Assembly: GCF_001455205.1 (NCBI RefSeq)
Contig: NZ_CP013341.1
Coordinates: forward strand, 682,001-746,000
Length of the DNA: 64,000 nucleotides
From: Nitrosomonas ureae
GTDB taxonomy: Bacteria > Pseudomonadota > Gammaproteobacteria > Burkholderiales > Nitrosomonadaceae
Reading direction: 5' to 3'
Below, piece by piece: positions 55,324-64,000 of the stretch. Positions within the stretch are counted from its first letter, which is position 1, and every line of letters begins with the position of its first letter. The position numbers and the translations under genes were made by a program. The notes under the pieces were generated by a model. The model saw only the letters and a program-made list of their open reading frames with translations. It did no database searches and had not been told where the DNA came from.

Positions 55324-56565
55324 CTAGACGGACTGATTGACCGCATCCTTGATTCGATTGGCCCACACGGTAGCTTCTAACTCCATCTTAATGAACTCAT
55401 CCATATTGATAAATCCCATATCTGACAGCATGCATGAAACTGTTTCATATTCACCTTTTTCATGGGCTTCAATTAATTCCAGCTGATGACCCAAATAGCC
55501 CCGTCGGGTCAGAAGAGCTTCACCCATATCTTTTTGGATACTAAGCGTGCTTACAAGCTCGGACATTTCCATCCCAAGCAACGTATCGAGTAATGATAAA
55601 ACCCCTACCATAAAGGCACGATCCTGATGATTTTTATCATGCGGACGATCCGCAATGGCGATTGATTCCAATAATCTGCCACGTACGGTAGCTGTCTGCA
55701 TTAATGCATCCGACGCGCCACCATCTCTTTGCTTGGCGGCATAGAGCAATATCTGTATCCAACGCTGAAGCTGTTTCCGGCCAATAATCATAATGGCCCG
55801 TTTGATAGAATTAATCGTGCTTGGTAAACCGCTTGCAGCGGAATTTACCATACGCAGCAGGTTATAGCTTAAGCCGGGTTGAAACTTAAGCTCATTCTCA
55901 ATTTCAGTTACTTCACCGTCTTTAACAACTAATAGCAATAGCTTCAATAAAGATAGCTTCGAAGGATCAATGCGTTTTCCCGAAATAATTTCGGGTTTTG
56001 CAAAATAAAAGCCTTGCAGCATCTGAAAGTTCAATGCAATACAATTTCTGGCGATTTCCTTGCTTTCAACTTTTTCAGCCAGCAATAACACAGGCCAGCG
56101 CTTTAGCTTATTTATAAGATTGTGAAGGTTGCTCTGATTTAATGCAGTAATATTAATTTTAACTATATTGATAAGCGGCATTATGCGTTCAAACCGTTGA
56201 TCCAGTTGGACGACATTAGAAAGTGCCAATTGATAGCCTTTTTGCTTTAAGAATAAACAGCGTTGTATGATTTCATCATTAATTTCTACATTTCTCAAAA
56301 TTTCAAGTACTACATGTTTCTTTGGAAGCATACAAATTACATCATTCATCAATAGCTTAGCATCAACTTTAATGAATCCGCGCCGTTTGCCTATCACATT
56401 TTCTATGCCGAGCTGTCCGTAAGTATCAATGATGACATTGGCTGAAGCAGCGGAATTATCGGTAACGTCTACACCGTTATTTTGATTGGAACGAAATAAA
56501 AGTTCAAACGCTACTAAATTTTGTTTACTATCCAGAATTGGCAATCTACCCAGATAAACTTCCAT
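55324..56565 (-). CDS. EAL-HDOD (YuxH-type) signalling protein, degenerate EAL
   Basis: A 413-residue protein with an N-terminal EAL-like domain (about 1-200) and a C-terminal HDOD domain (about 200-400; LSYNLLRMVNSAASGLPSTI, IKRAIMIIGRKQLQRWIQIL). The EAL motif is ELLFR and the usual DDFG loop is replaced by LALSNVVQLD, so c-di-GMP hydrolysis is unlikely and it probably acts by binding. ATG 56565 is chosen because GAGGTG lies six bases upstream. It lies next to an HDOD protein gene. Confidence 0.9.
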   Translation of the reverse strand: MEVYLGRLPILDSKQNLVAFELLFRSNQNNGVDVTDNSAASANVIIDTYGQLGIENVIGKRRGFIKVDAKLLMNDVICMLPKKHVVLEILRNVEINDEIIQRCLFLKQKGYQLALSNVVQLDQRFERIMPLINIVKINITALNQSNLHNLINKLKRWPVLLLAEKVESKEIARNCIALNFQMLQGFYFAKPEIISGKRIDPSKLSLLKLLLLVVKDGEVTEIENELKFQPGLSYNLLRMVNSAASGLPSTINSIKRAIMIIGRKQLQRWIQILLYAAKQRDGGASDALMQTATVRGRLLESIAIADRPHDKNHQDRAFMVGVLSLLDTLLGMEMSELVSTLSIQKDMGEALLTRRGYLGHQLELIEAHEKGEYETVSCMLSDMGFINMDEFIKMELEATVWANRIKDAVNQSV

Positions 56566-56722
56566 TCTACTCACCTCTATAACTTTACGTTATTCTGTAT
56601 GCATTTGCTTATCGTCCGGAATTAGAACAAATGAGTTTTATAAAACATCACAAGCTTATGTAATAAAATACAAGGCATGAGAATATGGATTGCCTCAAAA
56701 ATATATACTTTCAAATTGATGG

Positions 56723-57565
56723 CTAATGGATAGCATTGAATACTTCAATGACTTGTAATTTAGCTACGGTAATAACTGATTCTACAATTTCTGCCGTCAA
56801 GCCAAGATAACTCCAAGTTTTGAGAGCATGATCGGATATAACTGTTTCGAGATTTAGCGGTTGATTAGTACAAGGCTGGATATAGTTAGCGATACTTATG
56901 GCTGCACACAGTGTATTGGCATCGGATTGATACTCTCCACTTCTCATGGGATCAGATTGATACTCGACCATTTTCCATATATTAAGTGGTAGTTTCCATT
57001 GTTTTAAAAGTTCGGCGCCTAATTGTGCATGCGTAAAACCAAAAATCTTACGCTCTTCTTGCATTGCAACATCTTCACCTTGATTCAAGCAATTCAATAC
57101 CTTTGCAGATTCTTTCGGAAACTGACTGAAAAGAATTAATCTCCCAACGTCATGCAACAATCCTGCAATGAAAAAGCGCTCTCGACTATCAACACTTGAC
57201 GCGAGTAGGCGCGCAGTTACACCACTCGTAACGCTGTGATTCCAGAATGTATCCATATTGACCAGATCAGGTGGAATTCCTTTAAAAGTTGTTGTTACTG
57301 ATGATGCAATCACCAGATTACGCAATTCCTGATGCCCGATAATGGAAATGGCTTTCATAACAGTTTCAATCTTGCCGGAGAAACCAAAATAAGTACTGTT
57401 TGCGAACTTCAACAGTTTTGCCGTTAGTGCAGGATCACTGGAGATAATACGTTCTAACTCCGTATTCGTTGCCTCCTCTGAATCAATTAAATCATTAATG
57501 CGAAACACAACATCCGGTAAGGAAAAAATAGATCGAACATTAGTAACTATTGTGCATGGATCCAT
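56723..57565 (-). CDS. HDOD domain signalling protein
   Basis: A 280-residue protein consisting almost entirely of an HDOD domain: LTAKLLKFANSTYFGFSGKI, MKAISIIGHQELRNLVIASS, and the HD-like pair in GLLHDVGRLILFSQFP. HDOD proteins act in motility, chemotaxis, sensing or stress pathways without a known catalytic activity. It is 157 bases upstream of the EAL-HDOD gene on the same strand, so the two may form a pair. Confidence 0.88.
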   Translation of the reverse strand: MDPCTIVTNVRSIFSLPDVVFRINDLIDSEEATNTELERIISSDPALTAKLLKFANSTYFGFSGKIETVMKAISIIGHQELRNLVIASSVTTTFKGIPPDLVNMDTFWNHSVTSGVTARLLASSVDSRERFFIAGLLHDVGRLILFSQFPKESAKVLNCLNQGEDVAMQEERKIFGFTHAQLGAELLKQWKLPLNIWKMVEYQSDPMRSGEYQSDANTLCAAISIANYIQPCTNQPLNLETVISDHALKTWSYLGLTAEIVESVITVAKLQVIEVFNAIH

Positions 57566-57786
57566 TTAAGTCTCAGAAAATTTAAACTAACGCAAATTTT
57601 AACTTTGTTGTGCATATTAGGGCGGTAGTACTGCACAACCACGCCCGTTGCCAACTGAAATCATAATTGATGGCATCAGTATGCAAAGTAAAGATTAAAC
57701 GAAGATCACTCGTATTGCATTAATGATTAAACGGAGAAAATTGTCTGATTTCTCAGAAAAGCATGATTTAATCTAAGAAAATAACT

Positions 57787-58047
57787 TCAAGATATTGATT
57801 TTTCAGAAACAAGACCCATATACTTTGCTTGGAGTTGTTCTTTACTTTCTACGATGGCAGGGTTAAGTGTAATGCAATCTACCGGGCAAACCTCTATACA
57901 TTGAGGCTCATTGTAGTGCCCGACACATTCTGTGCATAAACTAGGATTAATTTGGTAAATCTCTTCACCTTGAGAAATTGCGCCATTAGGACACTCAGGC
58001 TCGCAAACATCGCAATTGATACATTCATCAGTAATAATTAGTGCCAT
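57787..58047 (-). CDS. YfhL-type 2[4Fe-4S] ferredoxin
   Basis: An 86-residue electron carrier. The first CxxCxxCxxxCP motif is in CINCDVCEPECPNGAI. The second cluster motif includes the longer spacing CTECVGHYNEPQC followed by CPVDC, typical of YfhL/Allochromatium-type ferredoxins. It is 14 bases after coaD on the same strand. Its partner is not evident. Confidence 0.93.
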   Translation of the reverse strand: MALIITDECINCDVCEPECPNGAISQGEEIYQINPSLCTECVGHYNEPQCIEVCPVDCITLNPAIVESKEQLQAKYMGLVSEKSIS

Positions 58048-58061
58048 TTATATTCTCACAA

Positions 58062-58541
58062 TTATGGGGTTAATTTCTCACTTAGTTTTTTTGCGACCAG
58101 TGGATGTACAAACGTATCAGCATTCCCGCCAAGCGATGCGATTTCACGCACGATGGTTGCAGAAACAAACATATACTGCTCTGATGGCGTCATGAATAAA
58201 GTCTCCACATCAGGATATAACCCACGATTCATCCCAGCCATTTGGAATTCATATTCAAAATCCGAAGCTGCACGCAAGCCGCGCACAATTATCCGTGACC
58301 TTTGTTGCTGCAAAAAATTCATCAATAAACCAGAAAATGCCATAACCTTGACATTGGAGCAGTCTGAGAGAACCTCTCGTGCCATCTCCACCCTTTCTTC
58401 CAAGGTAAAAAAAGGTTTCTTGCTGCTGCTTACAGCAATTGCAACAACAATCTGATCAAACAAACGTGAAGCGCGTCTAACTAAATCCTCATGTCCGCGG
58501 GTTATTGGATCAAACGTGCCGGGATAGATCGCTTTATCCAT
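58062..58541 (-). CDS. coaD: Phosphopantetheine adenylyltransferase
   Basis: A 159-residue enzyme of coenzyme A synthesis that transfers AMP to 4'-phosphopantetheine. The nucleotidyltransferase motif YPGTFDPITRGHEDLVRRA is at the N-terminus, and FVSATIVREIASLGG near residue 130 is the second family motif. ATG 58541 is chosen over a TTG three codons upstream. It overlaps the end of rsmD by eight bases. Confidence 0.96.
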   Translation of the reverse strand: MDKAIYPGTFDPITRGHEDLVRRASRLFDQIVVAIAVSSSKKPFFTLEERVEMAREVLSDCSNVKVMAFSGLLMNFLQQQRSRIIVRGLRAASDFEYEFQMAGMNRGLYPDVETLFMTPSEQYMFVSATIVREIASLGGNADTFVHPLVAKKLSEKLTP

Positions 58542-59088
58542 AGTGCACAAACTTCAGCAGTTGATAACGAACAGCTCCCGCCTTTGCACTGCGATGTACC
58601 TTCCATTGCTTATCCGGAGTCCATGTATCTCTGGCTTCAGAATAAACCAGCCCGTCCTTTTCAAGATGTGACGGCAGCAGTGACATTAATTGAGGAAACA
58701 AATCAAGTCGATAAGGTGGATCAAGAAAAATGACATCAAATTTACGTACATCAGATTGCATAAAATTTAGCGCATTCATCAGGAGCAATTCAATCTGCAT
58801 CGCTTGTAACTTCCCTTTATTCTCTTTCAGTGCCTTATATACCCGCATGTCATTATCAACCATAACTACGTGTGCCGCACCGCGTGACGCAGCCTCAAAG
58901 CCTAATGCACCACTGCCTGCAAATAGGTCGAGGCAACACAAACCACTTAAATCCTGCTCCAGCCAATTAAAGACCGTTTCACGTACCCTATTGGGGGTAG
59001 GTCTTAAATCAGGATGCTCTGGAAATGTCAACAAACGGCTGCGCCATTGGCCACCGATAATGCGGATTTTTCCCTGAATTAACGTCAT
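58534..59088 (-). CDS. rsmD: 16S rRNA (guanine966-N2)-methyltransferase
   Basis: A 184-residue SAM-dependent methyltransferase. The start IRIIGGQWRSRLLTFPEHPD and the RVRETVFNWL segment are family features. The SAM loop CCLDLFAGSGALGFEAASRG and the catalytic DPPY in VIFLDPPYRL are clear. It is coupled to coaD, a common pairing. Confidence 0.95.
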   Translation of the reverse strand: MTLIQGKIRIIGGQWRSRLLTFPEHPDLRPTPNRVRETVFNWLEQDLSGLCCLDLFAGSGALGFEAASRGAAHVVMVDNDMRVYKALKENKGKLQAMQIELLLMNALNFMQSDVRKFDVIFLDPPYRLDLFPQLMSLLPSHLEKDGLVYSEARDTWTPDKQWKVHRSAKAGAVRYQLLKFVHYG

Positions 59089-59100
59089 ACCGAAAATTCT

Positions 59101-60405
59101 TTACTCAATCGCTCCGGCAATTACAGCGACCATACCATCGGGTTGAATTCGCCGTTGAAATGCTTGCCGAATTTGCTCTGCAGTTACCGCCTCAACGGCC
59201 ACCAGATAATCTGTCAGATAAGTAAGTGGCAATTGATAAAAACCAATTACGGATAGGAAACTTAATATTTTGCTGTTGCTGTCAATTCGCAACGGAAAAC
59301 CACCAATAATGTTTTGTTTGGCTGCTACCAGCTCTTTTTCCGTAGGGCCATTCAATACAAAATCTTTAAGTACTTTCTGGGTTAAAGCAAGTGCTTCTTC
59401 TGACTGCTCTTTTTTTGTTTGCAAGCCAATTTGAAACGGTCCTTGTTCTTTGTATGGTGCAAAGAAACTGTAAACACTATAAGCCAAACCACGTTGTTGA
59501 CGTACTTCTTCCATCAGACGTGAAACAAACCCTCCACCTCCTAGGATATGATTTCCAACCAACAGGGGGAAATAGTCAGGGTCGTTTCGGCGTAATCCAG
59601 GGTAAGCCAGTTGAATGTGACTTTGTGCGGCAGGATGCGGCAATCTTTTCGTTTCCGCCACAGGAATTGCGACAGGCTGAACGTCCCTTGATTGCCCGGC
59701 TGAAGGTAAGCCTTCAGTCAATTTTTCTGCAATTGCCGCCGCCTCCAGCCGGGTTACATCCCCGATGATCGCTATCACAGCACCCTCTGCTACATAATGA
59801 GCACGATAAAAAGCTAGCAGATCTTCCCGCTGTAATTTACTAAGTGTCTCAATCTCGCCTTGTTCATTGAATCCATAGGGATGATTACCGTATAACATCT
59901 TCATTAATTCACGTTCGGCGATATAATCCGGTTTAGTGCTGGATTCTTTTATACTTGAAATAGTTCGCGCTTTCTCCCTCGATAAGATAGCTTGCGGGAA
60001 CTCTGGAAATTGAATAATTCGTGCAAATACATCCAGCGCTTGCTTGCGCTCTCGTTCACTACTCAGAGTACGTAAAACGATGCCAGCGCGATCCCGATCA
60101 AAATGACTTCTAGTTTGCGCTCCAACATCGGCTAACGCAGTGGCAATTTGATCCTCAGAAAAGCCACCAGCACCCAGACTAAGCAGCTGCTGCACCAGGC
60201 TGGCACAACCTGATTGAGTGGAAATATCCATGCTGCTACCTGCCGCAAATTCGACACTAACATCCAGTATCGGGAGATCATGATTTTCCACAAAATATAC
60301 GCGCGCACCGGAAGAAGCCTGCCAAAATTGGATGGATAGCGAAGCTAATGCCCCTTGTGAATAAAAAACGAACAGCATGAGTATTAAAAAAAAGAATTGC
60401 TTCAT
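59101..60405 (-). CDS. M16-family peptidase-like protein without the zinc motif
   Basis: A 434-residue exported M16B protein. A signal peptide (about residues 1-21; FFFLILMLFVFYSQGALA) precedes the two-lobed M16 fold (GGFVSRLMEEVRQQRGLAYS, HIQLAYPGLRRNDPDY). The HxxEH zinc site is absent: the corresponding region reads GCASLVQQLLSLG. In many proteobacteria such a subunit sits beside an active HxxEH partner; here ppc lies directly upstream and rsmD downstream, so no partner is adjacent. ATG 60405 is preferred to a codon three residues upstream. Confidence 0.9.
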   Translation of the reverse strand: MKQFFFLILMLFVFYSQGALASLSIQFWQASSGARVYFVENHDLPILDVSVEFAAGSSMDISTQSGCASLVQQLLSLGAGGFSEDQIATALADVGAQTRSHFDRDRAGIVLRTLSSERERKQALDVFARIIQFPEFPQAILSREKARTISSIKESSTKPDYIAERELMKMLYGNHPYGFNEQGEIETLSKLQREDLLAFYRAHYVAEGAVIAIIGDVTRLEAAAIAEKLTEGLPSAGQSRDVQPVAIPVAETKRLPHPAAQSHIQLAYPGLRRNDPDYFPLLVGNHILGGGGFVSRLMEEVRQQRGLAYSVYSFFAPYKEQGPFQIGLQTKKEQSEEALALTQKVLKDFVLNGPTEKELVAAKQNIIGGFPLRIDSNSKILSFLSVIGFYQLPLTYLTDYLVAVEAVTAEQIRQAFQRRIQPDGMVAVIAGAIE

Positions 60406-60465
60406 TGGTACCATAGCCTCCTACCGTGCACTCATAAGAGCAAGAGCATGTCATAAAATTTGCCG

Positions 60466-63261
60466 CTAACCACTATTGCGTAATCCTGCTGTTACACCGT
60501 TGATGGTGAGATGAATAGAACGTTTAACTTCTTCGCTGTCCTCGCCAGATCGGTAGCGACGCAGCAATTCCACCTGCAAATGATTGAGCGGATCGATATA
60601 AGGGATTCTATTGCGGATGCTGCGCGCTAATGTTGGATTATCTTGCAGTAACTCGACATTACCAGTAATCGCAAATAGCCATTTCTCACTTCTCGCGCGC
60701 TCCTCTTGGATTCGTGCAAAAATCTGCTCACGCAGTGCAACATCATTAACCAATTCAGCATAGCGTGAGGCAATACCCATATCTGTCTTCGCTAGCACCA
60801 TATCCATATTCGACAACAGCGTTTGCATAAAGGGCCATTTCTGGTACATTTCCTGCAGTAACTCCAACCCCTGTTCGTTTTGATCTTTCTGATTCACAAA
60901 TGTTTCCACTGCATGCCCGAAGCCATACCAGCCAGGCAACATCATCCGACTCTGGCTCCAGCTGAATACCCATGGAATTGCACGTAAATCTTCAATATCA
61001 TCAGAACTTGTGCGAGAGGGCGGCCGACTGCCTATGTGTAAACCTGCCATTTCCCGGATGGGTGTTGATTCCAGAAAGAACTGCTTGAATCCCGTAGTTC
61101 CGAAAACCAGATCCTGATAAGCTGCAAAAGAAATCGCTGCAAGTTTATTCATCGCAGGGTAATATCGATCTGCATTTCTACCGATCGAATCGTGCCCCAG
61201 CAAGGTTGCCTCCATCGTTGCGGCCACTAAAGTTTCAAGGTTACGGCGTCCAATCTCAGGCTCAGCATATTTACTACTAATGACTTCGCCCTGTTCGGTT
61301 ACTCGTATCTGACCATTTACACTACCTGGAGGCTGTGCCAGAATGCTCTGATAGCTGGGACCACCGCCACGCCCTACTGTGCCGCCACGGCCGTGAAATA
61401 GACGTAATCCAACATGATGCTTAGCAAAAACCTTGGTCAGTACAATCTCCGCCTTGTAAATCTCCCAATTTGAGGCGATAAATCCACCATCCTTATTGCT
61501 ATCGGAATACCCCAGCATCACCTCCTGCACACTACCCATTGAACTTAAAAGCTTGCGATAGTACGGCAATGAAAATAATTGATCCATAATTTTGCCGCAA
61601 CTTTGCAAATCAGAGATGGTTTCAAACAACGGGATGATATTAAGATGCAACTGGGGGTTTTCTCCGGTTTGCAGCAAATCCACCTGCCGCAACAAGTATG
61701 CTACTTCCAGTATATTGATTACCCCGGTTGTCATGGAAATAATATAATTCGGCATTGCTGCACGTCCGAAACGTCGATGAATCTCAGCCGCACACTGCAA
61801 AATGCGCAATTCGGATTGCGTCGTTTCCGAGAACTCCGAAGGAATAGTCAATAATGGGTGTAATCGATTAATTTCTGATAGCAACCAATCGATACGCTCT
61901 TTCTCTCTCAGTTGCAGGTAATCCTTGTGACCTGTGTAATATTCAAATAGCTCGCTTACAACTTGTTCATGAATTTTGCTATGTTGGCGCATATCCAGAG
62001 GCGCAAGATGAAAACCAAACACCTCCGCAGCTCGCCGCAAGTTGCGTAATGCACCACGCGCCACCCAAGAAGATTTATGCTGCTTCAGGGATTGAATGAT
62101 CGCTTCAAGATCGTGTACAAATTCAGCACTATCAGCATAGGGTTCTTTGGTTTCTTCGGTACTAAGCTGCAAAACTTGATGTCCGAATTTTTTTGCAGTG
62201 GCAACCAAACGAGCACCAATGCTCAAGAATATTCGCCGATAAGGCTCATCAGATCGATTAGGAATATCCGGAGCGGTAGCAAGCAATTTTTTGACTTCGT
62301 CACTGACCTCTACCAAACGTTCAGTCAAACTCATGGAACGACCAATCTTTTGCACAGCATCCATATAATATTCCAATGCCACGGCTGATTGACGTTCCAT
62401 AGCTCGCAACATGACTTCATGTGTGACAAAAGGATTGCCATCGCGATCACCACCAATCCAGCTCCCAATTCGCAAAAATGAAGTCACCAATGGAATATCG
62501 CTAGCCAGTCGACGCTCGAGCAGATCTTCGATCTTTGCGTATATGTATGGGATTTCACTTAGAAAGGTATAACTGTAGTACGCCAAACCATTCTCAATCT
62601 CATCATAAACGGACAAGCGAGTCGGACGTAACATACGCGTTTGCCACAAAATTTGAATTGTAGCGCGTTGATTTTCTTCATTATGGCGTAATTCGTTCGG
62701 AGTCAACTCAACCCAGGCTCGTTCTTTCAACAAACGCTCAATGGCGAGTTGGCAGTCCAGTATGCTTCTACGCTGCACCTCGGTTGGATGTGCTGTCAGT
62801 ACTGGAGAAACGATCGCTTGCTTGAAAAAATCGGCAAGGATTGTGCGTGCATTACTACTGCTCTCCAATACACGCTCAAGCGCTAATGTCACACTTCCGG
62901 CCTGCGGCGCTGAGCCGGCACGTAGGTGAGCCCGCCGCCGCCGGTTATGATGCACATCTTCTGCAATATTGGAAAGCAGCGAGAAATAACTAAAAGCCCG
63001 AACGACCGGCAATGAATCCTTATCGCTTAATTGCTTGAGTATCGCTTCCAGTTCATGCCGCGCAGTGGGATCTTGCTCTCGATGAAAACGAATCGCTATT
63101 TTACGTATATTTTCTACCAGCTCAAAAGCCTTATCTCCTTCTTGCTCACGTACCGTGTCACCCAGCATACGTCCAAGGAAACGGATATCCTCGCGCAATG
63201 GCAAATCTTTATCATTGGCTAACTTATTAATATCATAATTCTCTGAATCAACATCATTCAT
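60466..63261 (-). CDS. ppc: Phosphoenolpyruvate carboxylase
   Basis: A 931-residue enzyme that fixes bicarbonate onto PEP to give oxaloacetate. Key sites are LTAHPTEVQRRSIL with the catalytic His, GSWIGGDRDGNPFVT, the lysine-bearing GYSDSNKDGGF and the glycine-rich FHGRGGTVGRGGGPSYQSIL. The end, RNSG, has the typical C-terminal RNxG used in aspartate inhibition. Length is normal. It is divergent from hemC, with a 124-base gap. Anaplerotic role. Confidence 0.97.
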   Translation of the reverse strand: MNDVDSENYDINKLANDKDLPLREDIRFLGRMLGDTVREQEGDKAFELVENIRKIAIRFHREQDPTARHELEAILKQLSDKDSLPVVRAFSYFSLLSNIAEDVHHNRRRRAHLRAGSAPQAGSVTLALERVLESSSNARTILADFFKQAIVSPVLTAHPTEVQRRSILDCQLAIERLLKERAWVELTPNELRHNEENQRATIQILWQTRMLRPTRLSVYDEIENGLAYYSYTFLSEIPYIYAKIEDLLERRLASDIPLVTSFLRIGSWIGGDRDGNPFVTHEVMLRAMERQSAVALEYYMDAVQKIGRSMSLTERLVEVSDEVKKLLATAPDIPNRSDEPYRRIFLSIGARLVATAKKFGHQVLQLSTEETKEPYADSAEFVHDLEAIIQSLKQHKSSWVARGALRNLRRAAEVFGFHLAPLDMRQHSKIHEQVVSELFEYYTGHKDYLQLREKERIDWLLSEINRLHPLLTIPSEFSETTQSELRILQCAAEIHRRFGRAAMPNYIISMTTGVINILEVAYLLRQVDLLQTGENPQLHLNIIPLFETISDLQSCGKIMDQLFSLPYYRKLLSSMGSVQEVMLGYSDSNKDGGFIASNWEIYKAEIVLTKVFAKHHVGLRLFHGRGGTVGRGGGPSYQSILAQPPGSVNGQIRVTEQGEVISSKYAEPEIGRRNLETLVAATMEATLLGHDSIGRNADRYYPAMNKLAAISFAAYQDLVFGTTGFKQFFLESTPIREMAGLHIGSRPPSRTSSDDIEDLRAIPWVFSWSQSRMMLPGWYGFGHAVETFVNQKDQNEQGLELLQEMYQKWPFMQTLLSNMDMVLAKTDMGIASRYAELVNDVALREQIFARIQEERARSEKWLFAITGNVELLQDNPTLARSIRNRIPYIDPLNHLQVELLRRYRSGEDSEEVKRSIHLTINGVTAGLRNSG

Positions 63262-63385
63262 TACGTTCTACATCCACTATAAAAAATGAAACCAATATCC
63301 ATTTCCGGCACGCCAAGTCAGGGTCGGCCATGTTAAAATGATTGCCAATAGGAATTTTTTGTAATTTTTTCATTTTATATTATTA

Positions 63386-64000
63386 ATGCCCAATTCATTT
63401 TTATTTCCCAAGAAAATCGTTATTGCTTCACGAGAAAGCCTGCTTGCTATGTGGCAAGCCAAGTTCATTCAGAAATGCCTAAGTGAATTATACCCGCAAA
63501 CTGAAATCAGCATACTTGGTATGACAACGCGCGGTGATCAAATACTGGATCAATCATTATCTAAAATTGGCGGAAAAGGCCTATTTATCAAAGAGCTTGA
63601 GCAAGCTCTGGAAGATGACCGTGCTGATATTGCGGTGCATTCCATGAAAGACATGCCCATGAATGTTCCGGAAGGGTTCAAGCTAGCTGCCATAACTGAG
63701 CGAGAAGATCCTCGCGACGCGTTTGTTTCTAATCACTATGCCAGCTTGGACGTGTTGCCTGCCGGCAGTATCGTCGGCACATCAAGCTTGCGACGCGAAA
63801 GTCAATTGCGTGCACATTTTCCGCAACTTCAAGTACAACCGCTGCGGGGAAATGTTCAAACCCGGTTACGCAAACTCGATGAAGATCAGTATGCAGCAAT
63901 TATTCTGGCTGCCGCCGGTTTAAAACGGCTTGAACTCTCCAATCGCATTACCGCCCTACTCAATCCTGAACAAAGCCTGCCTGCAGTTGGACAAGGCGCC
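63386..64000 (+). CDS. hemC: Porphobilinogen deaminase, N-terminal part (runs off the right edge)
   Basis: The first 205 codons of hydroxymethylbilane synthase, which polymerises four porphobilinogens in haem synthesis. Visible are KIVIASRESLLAMWQAKFI, the MTTRGD segment, GGKGLFIKELEQAL and VHSMKDMP (dipyrromethane-cofactor and active-site Lys/Asp region), and GTSSLRRESQL. The cofactor Cys would lie beyond the window. It starts at ATG 63386. Confidence 0.96.
   Translation, partial: MPNSFLFPKKIVIASRESLLAMWQAKFIQKCLSELYPQTEISILGMTTRGDQILDQSLSKIGGKGLFIKELEQALEDDRADIAVHSMKDMPMNVPEGFKLAAITEREDPRDAFVSNHYASLDVLPAGSIVGTSSLRRESQLRAHFPQLQVQPLRGNVQTRLRKLDEDQYAAIILAAAGLKRLELSNRITALLNPEQSLPAVGQGA

Noticed and set aside
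1..64000. CRISPR arrays, complete insertion sequences, prophage genes
   Set aside because: No regularly spaced direct repeats, no transposase or integrase motif and no phage structural gene was recognised anywhere in the window.

Overview
The window is a continuous stretch of bacterial chromosome, densely packed and with few intergenic gaps. Gene content and operon structure point to a betaproteobacterium close to Nitrosomonas. This is inference from several things together: an atpIBEFHAG operon, the miaB-phoH-ybeY-corC order, a ribE-ribBA-ribH-nusB-thiL-pgpA operon, tandem cyanophycin synthetases, and a sucrose locus made of a sucrose-phosphate synthase fused to its phosphatase, a fructokinase and an amylosucrase. 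No rRNA or ammonia-oxidation gene is present to confirm it.

Layout. 1-4383 (minus) holds the F0F1 ATP synthase operon up to the start of atpG, with a good sigma-70 promoter in front of atpI. 4514-5716 (minus) is a thiolase. 6219-14268 (plus) carries a small secreted protein, miaB, phoH, ybeY, corC, recJ, an MgtC/DUF4010 membrane protein and a spermidine-synthase-like protein. 14270-16000 is an AT-rich patch with one unrecognised membrane/coiled-coil protein. 16001-17854 is an ABC-F ATPase. 17893-32622 is a flagellar locus: fliE and a FlrB/FlrC-like two-component pair on minus, then fliFGHIJK and fliLMNOPQR on plus. A strong sigma-54 promoter sits before fliK and a weaker candidate before fliF, which fits the sigma-54 activator encoded between fliE and fliF. 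32814-34730 encodes a 638-residue protein built from about 39 unbroken 14-residue repeats, the most striking object in the window. 34947-38473 holds yaaA, a SnoaL-like protein, a small secreted protein followed by a clear terminator, and a DASS-family anion transporter.

38515-42783 (minus) is the riboflavin/nusB/thiL/pgpA operon. 43050-48107 (minus) is the sucrose locus fruK-sps-ams; sps is split by one extra base in a run of nine A. 48563-48639 is tRNA-Arg(CCG). 48776-50068 is a CNNM/CBS membrane protein. 50321-55212 (plus) carries two cyanophycin synthetase genes overlapping by 4 bp; the first is shortened and has an altered Mur-ligase P-loop. 55324-57565 (minus) holds a degenerate EAL-HDOD protein and an HDOD protein. 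57787-63261 (minus) carries a ferredoxin, coaD, rsmD, an M16-family protein without the zinc motif, and ppc. hemC begins at 63386 and runs off the end.

How the parts fit: ATP synthase and PEP carboxylase (anaplerotic CO2 fixation) are core energy and carbon genes. The sucrose and cyanophycin genes are storage or compatible-solute functions for carbon and nitrogen. The flagellar block appears to be controlled locally by its own two-component sigma-54 system.
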